This document shows, in pieces, positions 1-11,150 of a DNA stretch of 45,184 bases (the first letter of the stretch is position 1; every line of letters starts with the position of its first letter). The position numbers and the translations under genes were made by a program. Source of the DNA: Allomyces macrogynus ATCC 38327 (lineage: Eukaryota > Blastocladiomycota > Blastocladiomycetes > Blastocladiales > Blastocladiaceae); contig GG745339.1 of assembly GCA_000151295.1 (NCBI GenBank), positions 1,306,800-1,351,983 of the forward strand, read 5' to 3'. Under the pieces are notes generated by a model, which saw only the letters and a program-made list of their open reading frames with translations, had not been told where the DNA came from and searched no databases.

Positions 1-745
1 GATTGTTCTGCACAAGAACTTCAAGCATGGCGATTTGCGCCACTTGCAATTTTGATTGAGAAGCCCCATGACCAACAAGAAGGAATTGCATGATATTCAG
101 GAATTTCAGCATCATACTCTGATCATTCCATCTCACTTGAGTGGAAAGAAAAGGAGTGGACAGTCCTGTGCAGCTCAAGACCAAGCAACAGCCAACACTC
201 CCTGCTGACATGAAGAATTGACAATCAACCACATTGGCTCACTGGCTCCAGCACACTGCTCACATAGGTTTGTCGAGTATTGGTAAATTGATTCGCCCTT
301 GACACACCATTACATGTATTGCCGCACAACTGAATTGGCCATGGGCAATGGCAGATGGTACTCAAGTTCCTTCCACATGTGCAGTTGCCAGACAAGTCCC
401 TTGATGGGCACAGTGCTCTGCAAAATTGATGAGCCCATTGCTGAACGCATTGAAGGATGCAACTTGCTGGGAAGCATTCATTTGAGTTTGACTCATGGAC
501 ACAGATATTTTGGTTGTGATGCAGGAGGCTGAACATGTAGAATGGGAGGCATTGGTGTCCCAGGTTCAAGTCCTGGACACACAAGAGACAACTGAGGTGC
601 ATGATGCAATTTTGAAGTGTTTAGAAAGCTGGGTTCTCAGAACTTTTTGCAGCAGAAATTTACCCAGGATAGGCAAATCTGGCATGGGAGAAGACATGCA
701 TGTTGACCTGACAACACAAAGATACCATGCATGGAGAGAAACAGT
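1..745. other. No recognisable gene; CpG-poor sequence
   Basis: I see no protein family in any frame. CpG is scarce and TpG/CpA abundant, as in the other repeat-rich parts of the window. Around 558-580 there is a perfect 5-bp stem closing a TTCAAGT loop that looks like a tRNA T-arm/B-box, with no convincing full tRNA around it. Confidence 0.5.
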
Positions 746-749
746 ATAG

Positions 750-1070
750 GGTCAGTTTTGTGCATTCCAAGTGACTATTGGTGGACCACAACACATAATG
801 CACCTTCATCTGTGACCCAACCTTGTGGTCAATGGGTGCAAATTTGCTCAAGTCCCAGTACAGGATCTTGGTCAGGGCATTCTTGATCTCCAGCAACAAC
901 TGACCCAACCCAAACTTCATGTAAACAAACATGAGCAGGTGCTTTGTCACCTTGGACACAAGTGCTGACAACTGCAACAGATGTGCATTCACCTCAATCA
1001 CCACATGCTCAAGCAAGTCCAGGTTCAGCGCACATTGGACACTGCACTTGCTGACCAGGATGACAAAATG
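750..1070 (-). pseudogene. Decayed duplicate of part of the CPS large-subunit gene
   Basis: Read on the minus strand, this translates to recognisable blocks (VIEVNA, FGLGQ, EIKNA, WDLSKFA, DHKVGSQMK) that match the first ATP-grasp region of the CPS gene at 39411-39700 of this same window. Nearly every CpG of the intact gene is TpG or CpA here. A 48-bp segment is missing, and in the intact gene it lies between two copies of CTTGGTCA (39474-39481 and 39522-39529). One copy of that octamer remains here at 867-874. Beyond the exon border the sequence still resembles the start and middle of the intact gene's 78-bp intron (for example AGTCACT), so this was probably a genomic DNA duplication and not a reverse-transcribed copy. 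Ends are approximate. Confidence 0.8.
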
Positions 1071-1216
1071 GTCAGGCTGCTTTGAACCAGCCAGATGATA
1101 GGTCAGGTTTTAGGCTTGCTGGGATTGGCTGGCCACTTGACACTTCTTGCACACCATGCTCATCCACACACACTGCTCATGCACACCTTGTGCATCATGA
1201 AGAGCTGAGGTTGCAC

Positions 1217-1430
1217 GACGTTCTGACGGGGTTTTTGCGCGGGAAAGTCGATAACAACCTGTTGAATTCATTGGGGCGTTGGAACGCCCTGCTTGAGACA
1301 CACAGCCTGCCATTGCGGGGTCATCACCGGCTGCCACGTGACCCGTTGTCATGGCCCAAGGGACATGCCAGATCGTGACTGTGACTTGCACGCTCACAGT
1401 TTGCAACTTTGCACGGTGCTGCAACAAGAG
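1217..1430 (+). repeat. Dispersed repeat, copy A
   Basis: Aligns by eye with 30655-30873 in the same orientation, sharing blocks such as CTGCCATTG, GGGGTCATCACC and CATGGCCCAAGGGAC. This copy keeps many CpGs that are TpG or CpA in the other copy. I recognise no coding capacity, and the family is unknown. Confidence 0.75.
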
Positions 1431-2029
1431 CTCCATGTACCGCATCTGTGCATACCAATAAATCTTGTTTTCGTAGCATGGTTGTTTGTGAAAGAGGGCC
1501 TGTGGTGATCATGCCATGGTTGAACAAGGCAGGTCAGCTTGGTGCAAGCAACTGGACACCACCCACAGCTGCTGTGGCAACCCACCAGATGGACTTGAAT
1601 GATCAGTAGGGTACATTTGAGATCTTAATTCCTAGATGGTCAACCCTCACGGCCAGGTGGATGGCCGCTGGCAGGGGGCTTGGCCATGATCTTTGACAGT
1701 GGGGACAACAAATGAGACAATGTGTGTTGTTGTTGTGGAAGTGTGTAAGCCAACCACCCCCACATTTGTTCATCAAGCACTTCCAAATTTGAACAACCAT
1801 TCTGTCACACCACAACAAACTTGTTGGCAACCTGAATGAATTGAACAAAGTCTCTCCCTGCAAACACAACATGGATGCCAAGTGACCCAACATCACCAAC
1901 ATTGCCCACTTGGTGCAGCTCATGCAGGCTGTTCAGTTGCATCAGATGCAGTTGGTGCAATTGTTTGGTTTGATGATCCAGGCCATTGAAGCGTATGAGG
2001 TTGCTATGGAAGATGCTGACAAGATCAAC
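1431..2029. other. No recognisable gene
   Basis: CpG-poor sequence between a dispersed repeat and a transposase relic. Short open frames show no family resemblance. It may be the 5' untranslated or terminal part of the downstream DNA transposon, but I could not find its inverted repeats. Confidence 0.4.
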
Positions 2030-2960
2030 CTGACATTTGCTGAGTGCCACTACCATGAGCACACCCATTGCATGCAACCTGTAACTTTAATGAGTACACT
2101 GATGCCAACTCGATCTGTCATTTCCACTTCCTGCCACAGCATGTCTGGCAGCTTGCCAACCCTCTTATTCCCAATGCAGCCATTGTATAGGTGGATGATG
2201 TTGGCTATGTTGACTTCCTCTAAGCTTTGTGCATTGTCCTCAAACGGCTCGCTTTTCTGACACTTTTTTGATCTTGAGCAGTTCTTTTCTCATGACCAAA
2301 CTGCACTCAGTCATCTCTTCAATTGGACTATTCTTGATATTCATGAGTGCTGGCATGATGCCTAGACTTTTGATCCCAACCAGCTTGATGAAAATGCTCT
2401 TGCTGATTTTTTGGAAGCCATTGTGGACCAAGGTAGCACTCTGCCCAACTGTATTGGCTTTATTGACATTAAGTTCCAACACATGTGCAGGCTGCACAAC
2501 CTGTTGCAGCATGAGGTCTATAGTGGCTATTATGTGCATCATGGCTTGAAATGTCCTGCCAAATGGGCTCATGGTTGATTGCTACAACAACATTGGCTGC
2601 ATGAATGATCTATGACTTGTGTGAGATTGTGGGATTCAGCCAAAGTTGCAGCAACTTCCCCAGTTCACTGATGGCATTCCCTATGTCGTTTTTGGTGATA
2701 AGGGCTATGTTGATATGGGCGTGATCAATGTCCCAAATGCTGGCCTGCCTGAGCTAATGCCCCTCCACCACCAGGTCTTCAATGAAGCCATGTCATGTGT
2801 CCAGGTCACTGTCGAGTGGTTCTTTGGGGTAAAAAACACCAAAACAATCCAAGAAAAATGGACACATCACATCCCAAACATGGGCACAACAACAACAAGC
2901 CATGGTAATGCACAGCCATGGCATGAATACCACAAACGCATCCTGATACCCATGGCCTAG
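2030..2960 (+). pseudogene. PIF/Harbinger-type (DDE_Tnp_4) transposase relic
   Basis: Reading several frames in order on the plus strand recovers the landmarks of this transposase family. They are an N-terminal FHFLPQHVWQLANPLIP-like segment (about 2120-2170), ALCIVLKRLAF (about 2225-2260), the first catalytic region GFIDIKFQHMCR with YSGYYVHHGLKC (about 2455-2550), then VVFGDKGYVDMG (about 2690-2720) and VTVEWFFGVKN (about 2805-2835), which holds the last acidic residue. Frameshifts and stops separate these blocks, so it is dead. In the family the protein cuts and joins element ends as a DDE nuclease. Assignment to PIF/Harbinger versus another DDE_4 family member is an inference. Confidence 0.65.
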
Positions 2961-2977
2961 TGACCACCAGCATTGGA

Positions 2978-4066
2978 TTACCACTCATGGCACTCAGCAA
3001 GCTCCAAGTCCAGGAGCTCACCCTGTTTGGCAAGAATCTTGGTGAGCAGCATATTCATCCCAGCCATGGCCCCCTTCACCATCCTGGACATCTTACACAT
3101 GATTGCCACAGAACCATTCAGATTGGCCTGGGCCCAGGACTTCCTGGCAGACCACGACTTGGTGGGTGTGGGATGGGAGACTGGTGCAGTGTTGGCCACA
3201 GTGCAGTCATTCTTGTTGCTGCTTGAGTCACTGATCTCAACAACATTGTGCTGCAATGGGTGGTTGTTGATCTGCACAGTCCCCTTGTCAGCAATTATTG
3301 CAGCAAAGTCATGAGCATTGCATTTGTAGACATGAGGTTGGAGCCAAACAATATGGCCATGGCGTCCTTGATGAGCAACTGGTGGTCAGTACAGAGCTTG
3401 GCCTGCAGGTCCTTGGAGGCAATGACCATGGTGGCAGATTGGCCTGCAATATGATGGTAGAGCTCAAGGAACTGGCACTGTAACATGGAGAGAGGCGTCA
3501 AATGTGAACAGCAGGACCAGGTGGAGAGCATCAATGTACATCATGAATTGAGATGGGGGGGGGGGGGGGTCAGTTGTGCCACTTTTGTGGTGCATTGCTC
3601 ACTCCTTGATGGAGGCAGTACACCACAAGAACCACTTCTTCAATGTGCACACCAGGTTCCTGTCAATCATTGTGCAATCAGGCACATACATCTTACCCAG
3701 CCATGTGACAGCCACCCACATGAACACACCAGGCTCTTGAAAAACACGTTTGATGCATTTAATGAGCTGGGCTTCAAGTAGACCACCAACAAGGATTGTG
3801 GAGAAGTGGTGATGCAGCTTGTTGTTTGACCCCTCAACATCACCTTCTTCTGGCACAGGAGTCATCTGCTGCTGTTGGCTTTGCTGCTGCTGCTGCACAG
3901 GCTGGTTCAGCATCATGGCAATCGCGCATGTGGGCTGGGAGATGCCAGCTGGCGTGTCAGTCACAGTCATGGGCTTGGGGATGCCAGCCAGTGTGGCTGC
4001 ACAAGCATTGGTGCAGCACCACTTGGTAGCAGGCAAGGTGGGCATGGACAGCATGATGGCTGCCAT
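2978..4066 (-). pseudogene. Decayed minus-strand coding remnant, possibly transposon ORF2
   Basis: The minus strand has several open stretches that read like eroded protein, including a Gln-rich run followed by an acidic segment (about 3840-3900) and a Lys/Trp-rich segment just downstream. They lie directly after the transposase relic on the opposite strand. PIF/Harbinger elements usually carry a second DNA-binding ORF, so this may be it, but I see no diagnostic motif. A run of about 15 G sits at 3555-3569. The extent and the reading are tentative. Confidence 0.25.
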
Positions 4067-5490
4067 GTGTGGGAGTTGGATCTACATATGCACAGTCACA
4101 GGTGTGATGCAGCCTTGTGGTCAGTAATTGTGGCACAGTTCAGCAAGACATTGTGGAGGCTGAGATGTGCAATGCACTCATACTGTGACTTGCTGGTGCC
4201 ACTGCTCATACAGGTTGACCAGCACCATGAGGACACCAATGCCAGTGACATTCAGCATGGCACCTGACAACAAGGCAGAGCCAGCTTGAGCTTGCTGGCA
4301 CAACATGTTAAGGCAGGTTCACGACTCAAAGGCCAGTGAGGTGCAGGGGGTGTGCTGGTGGGGAGAGAGTGCACCCACCACTTGTGTGGCAATGAAGAGG
4401 TGGAGGATCATGGAACTGGTTGTGCATGGTGCAGCATGCATGGGTGCCTGCATTGGTGTGTTGGTTGGTGCCAGCCATGTTCATTGGTGCTTGTTGTGTA
4501 CAAGCTGGTGATGCTAGCAATGCTGGCTTGCCTGGCTGGCCATGACACGCCCTCTCATGTCTCTTGCCAAATGTTGTTCAGGCTGTCTTGTGGTGGGTTT
4601 GGCAGCAGGTTTGGCAGTGGGTTTTAACCCGCCTTGCTGCTATGTTGCATCATCTCTATTCACTCCAGCATTTCCAACTGCATATTTTGCGACAATTAAT
4701 CGGAACTGATCAATGTGATTCCAAGCCACACTGCTGCCATCAGGCTGGCATAAACTGTTTACCAGTATGCACTGGAATGTGGTGTACTGCTGTTTCAGTG
4801 CCCTGTCCACCACACTTGCCATCACAATCGCGCTCCTGGCGCCCTGGTGCGGTTGCTCAAGATCTGCACCACCAAGGCCATCATGCGACCTGCACCTCCA
4901 CAATGATGTGCAGCAACTCGTCCCCACCCATGTGCAGTTGAGCTGCAACATTGCAGCGCACATTGTTCGCTTACGATTTCTTTCAGCTCTGACAACGTTT
5001 CAACGTTGTAAGTGTGCCCAACAGGAGATTTTTTGGCGCTGCCGGACGGGCAGGCCCTCATTCACAAGAGAAAGTCCTCAGAGCAAATCTAGGCTCACAT
5101 TTGTTTGGAGGAAATACCAACAACAATTAAGCAAACCCACCAGGAGCGCAATTCCGCTTCGTCGACCCTAAAGAAGCCAACGCAATTCATATTCAGTCCG
5201 GGGCTCGAACCTGGGATCGCCACACTTGGTGGACCATGTCCTCCTTGAGCCCACCTCAACACACTCATCGTACACACTGCAACGTCATGATCAGTCTGCC
5301 TTGAAACCGCGCATTGCTCGCGCTTTAACCGCACCCCCAGGGGTTCGATGGAACCCCCTGACCCAACGCATTGGCGGCACAGGCGATGACAGGAAAGAGC
5401 GCGCCCCATCGCTGTCCACCCATTTGGCAAAACGACAAATCAAGTACTCGCCAGTTTAAACCATGTCCATCCTCGCTGCCAAACAAAACT
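4067..5490. other. Intergenic, no recognised gene
   Basis: The CpG-poor character continues to about 4.8 kb and then shifts to CpG-rich sequence approaching the RTEL1 3' end. A B-box-like motif (GGTTCGAGCC, minus strand, about 5200-5220) suggests a tRNA-derived SINE or tRNA relic, but no cloverleaf could be drawn with confidence. Nothing else was recognised. Confidence 0.4.
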
Positions 5491-5494
5491 CGAC

Positions 5495-8400
5495 CTACCC
5501 CGCCGACCGCTCCGAGTACATTTTCATCCACGCGCGCTTATGATCCCGCGGCACAAACGTGACAAATCCCTGGAACAGCGCCGCCCTCGGTCCGTCGACC
5601 GACATGAACAGCGCCAGCACCTGGTCCATCATTCCCTCAACTGAAACGGCGCCGTCCTTGAACTTGCGCAGCACTTGCTGGAACTCGACGTGCCGCGCAC
5701 CCAGTTTCTCGCGCACCAAGTCCTTGAAGTCCTTGGGGTCGACGTGGAACTTGGCCGTGCGCTTGGAAATGGTCATGTCGAGCGGCGCGCGATAGGACAG
5801 GGTCGAGTCGATGGTCGTGAGCGGCTTAGTCGCGGTCGCGCATGCGTCGAGGAAAGTGGCGGGGGTGGACGAGAGGCCAGATGCGGTGCTGGACGCGATC
5901 AACAATTGCGAGTCGGAGAGCCGCGGGCGCTTGGCAAAGGGCGTAAACGTGGATGATGCGTCGTCGGCGGCGGTGGAAGCGGTCGACGTAGTCGAGTACT
6001 TGGCAAAGATCGACTTTCGCTTGTTGCCGACGGTAGTGGTCACGGCCAACGACCCTGTGGATGGCGGCAGCGGCTGGTCGCTTGGTGGGAGCGCACGCCG
6101 CGACGGTGCGGGCGGGAGTCGCAAGTCGCCGAAATGCCGTGGTACTAGTGCGGACCCCGCGTACCCGAGCGGCATACCGGCGCGATCCTCGTCGGCCGCC
6201 GAAGCCACGGGAAACATGGCCGCATTATTCCGGAAAAAATTGGTCAAGACGTTTGGCAAATCGGCAAACGAGTTGAAAAGACGTAAGTGCGGCCGCACCC
6301 ACCGCGACAGTTGCTGCCGGACGTGCGCATTCGCAAACCGCTCATCCATGAGCAAAATCGCACCGTAATCGTGCCGGTGCCGGACGACGCGACCAATCGC
6401 CTGATTGACCGCGCGCGACGCCTGCTGCTGGTACCACTCGCGACCGTCTAGCGAGTTCAGGCCCTTGCGCTTCATCGTCTCGAGGTAGGCCTTTTTCAGC
6501 TCGACGCGCGGGTCGCGGTAATTGGGGTACGGAATCCCGAGAATCAATGCGGCACGGCCCTTGTGGTCAGCAAAGTCGATGCCCTCGCTGATCTTGCCGC
6601 GGCACACGCCAAACAGGAGGCCACCGCGCAGACCCGACTCGCACGCAGCGTTAAACTGGCCAATCACGCCGAGCAGGTCCTTCTTGTCCTTGGGCTCGAC
6701 AAACGGCACTTTCGACTGCGCGATCCGATCAAGCACGCCCTCTTGCCGCCATGTCGCGAGCAACCCGTCCATGTTCCCGTACGACGGGAAAAACCCGAGC
6801 ACGCCCTGCGGAACGTGCCGCACGATCGCGTCCACGGCGTTTCCCATTTCCACTTGCTTGCTCACATCGCCGCGCGACTGGAACGACGACGTGAGCGCGA
6901 GTTCGCGCGGCCCACGCGGCACGAGCCCAACGAGAATCTGCGACGGTAAGATGACATGATCGTTTTCGAGCATGTGCTTGAACGGCACGTCCATTTCCTG
7001 CGCAAAACTGGCCATGGGGCTCAGCGTGCCCGACGCGAGAATGATACTGCGCACGTTCGCCTTGATCAAGTCGCGCATGGCCACGCCCGAGTGCAGGCAC
7101 CAGAAGTGGAACACGCGCTGCGTCGTCGCGGCCGACGAGGCGGCGAACGTCGTTTGCCGGTACGAACCCGCGCCGCCACCGACCGCGCCGCCACCGCGGC
7201 GATACGCGCCCCCCGGTCCCCCACGCGCAGCGGACCCCGTCATGGTCCCGCTGGTGGCCGACTCTTGCACGTGCACCTTGAAGTACTGCATGTAGTAATT
7301 CAGTTGATGCTGAAACTCGTCGCGGAACACCGCGTCGAGAAACTGGCCCATATTCCCGAGCGCGCCCTTGGCCGTGCGCGACGCGTGCGTGTCAGCAACA
7401 ATCAAATCCGTCCCGGCCTCGAGCAACGCGCGCAACCCCGCAACCGTCTCCCAGGTAATCTGGTGCTTGTGCAAAAACTCGTAGAAGAATGTGCCGGGCT
7501 CGGTGCGGCTGCCGTTATTCAGCGCGAGCGCGCGCATGGCGCGTGCGAGCCCCTGCATGGTCTCGGCGAGCATTTTGAAGTCGCCCGGGTTCCCGCCCTC
7601 CTTGGTCGCCGAGGATAGGTGGATGCAGGTCTTGGCTTCTTCGATGCACTGCTCGACGTCCTGGACCGACAAGTCGATCGAGACGGCGTCGGTGCAGCTC
7701 GATTCGAGGTTGTGCGCCTCGTCAAAGATGATAATGGCGTTGGCGAGCTCAATGTTCTGCTGCTTGCGGTTGTTTGGGTCGATCAGGTAGTTGTAGGGGA
7801 GTAGGACAATGTCGGCGTCGGCGAGCGAGTTGCGCGAGACGAAGAACGGGCAGGTTCTGCGCGCCAGATGGTCAGTGCCGCGAAACAGGCGGGTTCGCTC
7901 GAGTTCGAAATAAAGATGGAGGTGATCGTACTCGCGGTCCTTGGCGTACTGAACAATTTCTTCAATGTCGTAAATCTCGTTCACCTTGGTTTCTAGCCGC
8001 GCGAGAGATAGTAAGTGACCGACCGGGTGGAAAAACCAAATGAGCAAGGAAGCCGGTGTACTTTCGGCCTTGGAGTAGAAACCGCAAGTCCTCGTCGCGA
8101 TTTTCCGGCGGCACGCGCGGCCTTGTGCGGCTGAAGTCGGCTGCTTGATCACGTCCGGGTGGATGCACAGGTGCTCGCGCGACCCAATCACGGCCGTCTT
8201 GACTCTAGAAACCGAAAGATGCGAGAGGGTTGGTCGTGAGCGCGAGGTCGGAGCGCGCACGCCAGGAAATGTATAAACGCACATGTAGCCCGACCGCTTG
8301 AGCTCGCGAATGACCTGCGTGAGCTGCGAGTGCGTGCGCGACGAGTAGTAGATGGTGGGCGCGTCCAAGGGCTTTTCGGTTTTGGGCTTGGCGGACGACG

Positions 8401-9038
8401 ACGAGGACAGGCCCGACTCTGGGAACCGACACGCGAATTCGTGACAATTAAACGGATGCCCGGCAAGCGACGGCACAAAGCGGGATAGGCGACTTACCTT
8501 GCTTGGGCAAGAATCCGGTGGGCACCTCGTACTTGATCTCGACCGACGCGGATGCGCGGTTCCTGGCGATGTAGGCATCGCGCCTAGAAGACAAGAGCAG
8601 CGCGCAGGTCAGGGTCGTCATCGGCGGGCGTCGGTGGACGAAGAACAGCGTGGAGTCGTACCACGCGATCGTGGCGGTGAGCAGGCACATGGTCTTGCCT
8701 GTCCCTGTGGGGAGTTTTGAGAGAGAGGGAGAGAGAGAGGGAGAGAGAGAGGGAGAGAGAGAGCAATCGGCGTCAGGACAGGCGTCTCCAAGAGCGACAT
8801 GGTGGAGAGCTGTGTCAGTCGCGCTTACCAGTTGGCGACTCGAGAAGCGCATGTTCTTTCTAATCGAGCGAACGGCGAGAGATGAGCCAACTGTCGAGAC
8901 TGTCGCGAAGCCAGCACGCGCTAGAGAGAAGCGTACAGCTTGCAGCGCGGCAATGACCTTGTCCATGAAGGCCAACTGGCAGTCGTAGGCGTCAAATGGG
9001 AACTTGACTTTGATGCCGTGCAGGTCGTATTCGCGCAT
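5495..9038 (-). CDS. RTEL1: RTEL1-like Fe-S DNA helicase (8 exons)
   Basis: Superfamily 2 XPD-type helicase that dismantles D-loops, T-loops and G-quadruplexes in nuclear DNA. Proposed exons: 9038-8937, 8859-8829, 8704-8647, 8583-8498, 8418-8283, 8204-8062, 7992-7932, 7856-5495, giving 992 aa. All phases close and all introns are GT..AG, 63-124 bp. The ATG at 9038 precedes the family start (GIKVKFPFDAYDCQ); the frame's upstream extension has only a TTG. Motifs: Walker A SPTGTGKT (residues 42-49), SSRTHSQLTQV, four Fe-S cysteines (LCIHP, ACRRK, TCGFY, TCPFF), FDEAHN (about 250), SEGIDF, and QAIGRVVRHRHDYG. The C-terminal region (EFQQVLRKFKDG...FVTFVPRDHKRAW) resembles the harmonin-like helical domain of RTEL1. 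FANCJ or CHL1 are less likely, because the motif V/VI block and the C-terminal domain fit RTEL1 best. Confidence 0.88.
8716..8763. repeat. GAGAGGGA-type purine microsatellite in an RTEL1 intron
   Basis: Imperfect tandem GAGAGAGGGA units lie in intron 2 of the RTEL1-like gene. On the coding strand they read as a long pyrimidine tract running into the CCCCACAG acceptor, so the repeat doubles as the polypyrimidine tract. This is the longest intron of the gene (124 bp). Confidence 0.85.
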
Positions 9039-9945
9039 GGTGGTCGGAGTGGGCGTTGGAGTAGGCGTCGGTGGAGGCGTCGGCGTTGACGGGGTGCGCG
9101 ACGTCAAGGGCCTGAATTGTGATTGAGGTCGGTCGGGAGCAGTTGCAATTCAGCTGAGGTCAATGCGCAGCGAGGATTTTACTGGTGGTGTTGGTGATGT
9201 CGGGCCATGCAGTAGGTTGCGTGTTCAATTTGGAGGTTGACGACGTCGTGCAACGGGTTTTGCGGCGCGACCAAGCAGGCGGGACTGGTGTCCGCGCAAT
9301 GCGGCAAGTTGGGGGACGTTGCAGATGGTGGTGAAGTGTTGTGCTCGTCGCCGACGGCGGCGTCCGCGACGTCAGAGGTGGACCTGCTGTGTGTTGCGAC
9401 TTGCATCTGGCGACTTGCATCTGGCGACTGCAGTGAGTCACGCATGAGCATGAGCGAGGCTGGACACGTCCAAATCCGCGTCGGCCACTCATGACCGCGC
9501 AGCCCAGACGACCGGTGCGCGGGTCGACCTTGGCTGGTCGTCGGCAGACCAGCCCGCCTGCCGCACTTGCTGGACCCGCACTGACTCACACACAGCAGAG
9601 CATGACCATGGCAGAGCACAACCACAATGCCATCAGCCCCACCATCATTACATTGCACATGTGTGACCACTGCCCACTCCCTCAACACAACCGCCCTCCC
9701 GCCCGCCTTCCCCATTGCACCATGGCCACCCCCGTCAGGCCCAGCTAGGCCACCATCAAGTCAAATCCATGTTAGTTGTCGTCTTTGTCTTTATGCTCAG
9801 CCATGACCACTTCACACTATGGTTCAGCTCCACTCACAGCACACCTGTTCACTACTGCTGCTCTCACCCATGATCAGTCGTCTGCTGGCAAATCTTGCTC
9901 GCCTTGGGCGCACATGAGCTCTGGTGGCATGAGGTCACTTCTCAA
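9039..9945. other. Intergenic region upstream of RTEL1
   Basis: The first ~100 bp contain a GT/GGCGTC-rich simple stretch upstream of the RTEL1 ATG and presumably hold its promoter. A short duplication (CTTGCATCTGGCGA, about 9405-9430) is present. Base composition changes from CpG-rich to CpG-poor at about 9.6 kb. No coding region recognised. Confidence 0.45.
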
Positions 9946-9949
9946 CCCC

Positions 9950-11150
9950 AGCCAACTTTCTGAACAACCACCTGGTCTGCTCAGCGCCCTGTCCGCTGCC
10001 AAATTGCACGGTTTCCACGGCCCAAACCCGCCAGCCTCGCTCTTCTTTGCCAACCAGGTCATCAGAAATGCCTGCATGACACAGGCCATCCTGCATGCCA
10101 TCTACAACCTGTTGCCCCTGCCTGAACACTGTGTGCTCAGTGAGCTGCTTGATCTGTTCCACAAATTTCACTGCTGCCATGCCGCCATCAATACGCTTGC
10201 ACTCACTGGGTTGTTTGCTAGCATTGCATCGTGTTGTGTTATGTCAAGTGGAAGGAGCTTCATCCCTGACTCTTTTTTAGATCTATTTTTTCAATTTTCA
10301 ACAGTGTTGCATAGATCCGCAGCCTGTGCATTTCCAACTCGCCAGTGCTGCATCACATGCACAACTTGTTTGGCTGGGGCACATCTTACTCATTTGCACG
10401 ACCCATGTTCACTGCCCTTGGTTCTGACAGGGACCCCCTCGCTTTTTATTCCCTCCCTCCAGCCTGCCCTGCACGACAGAACTCGGCCAGCTCGGCCAAC
10501 AGATTCTCGACCAGCAAGTGCTTGAGGCTGCACTCAAGGCCAAGGAGGAGGCCAAGCAGATGGCCAAGCAGCACAAGAAGCAGCCAGCGCCCAAGTTGGC
10601 CAAGAAAAAGACCAAGGCCAGTTGCAAGGGCAAGGGCAAGGGAAAAAAGCGTGGCAAGTACAATGGTGACAGCAATTCCTCAGGCGACAACCTGTCAGAC
10701 ACAGCCTGTTAGACATTGAGCCATTGATCCTGCTGCTGCCCACTGTGACCAAGACTGAGACGCCACTGTGCACGCTGCTCTATGACTGCGCGTTTCATTT
10801 GACTGCATTTATCCCACACACCAGCCACGCCTGGGGACTTGACGGCTTTTGCCATGGCCTAAGAACATTGGCCTGATCCTAGAGGGCAGCATGTGGCACA
10901 TGGTTGTCATGGAGCACATTCAGTTGTGCATGTTTCAGTACATGTTGGTGCCATTTGGTCCATGGCATTGTTTGCATCCAAGTCACTACCAGCTGGCCTC
11001 TCACCTTGCTCCACCCACACACACACGCACAGATACAACAACATGGACCAGCAGTGCCACGTCATGTGACTCGAAGTCGACCTGCTGCTCCAGAATGGTG
11101 CCAAGATGGCTGAGATCCAACAGCGGATTGCAGTGATGTGTGATGGGATC
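9950..11150 (+). pseudogene. Decayed UCH37/BAP1-like ubiquitin hydrolase copy
   Basis: A family C12 deubiquitinase signature is visible at about 10035-10110 as LFFANQVIRNACMTQAIL, which still holds the active-site Cys of the family's N-A-C-x-T-Q-A motif. It is followed by LSELLDLFHKF, then an MHNLFG block (about 10350), a long Lys-rich segment (about 10520-10710), and in another frame FHLTAFIPHTSHAWGLDG (about 10790-10850), matching the family's His-containing F-H-F-x-x-Y-V-P...L-D-G strand. Frame changes and stops break it. The Lys-rich stretch in mid-domain is an insertion relative to usual UCH37. Because this block is CpG-poor and lies among transposon debris, it is probably a silenced duplicate or captured gene. 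An intact copy is not in the window. Confidence 0.62.

Noticed and set aside
5811..7618. Plus-strand frames opposite the RTEL1-like gene
   Set aside because: Antisense shadows with no family motif; the helicase motifs are all on the minus strand.
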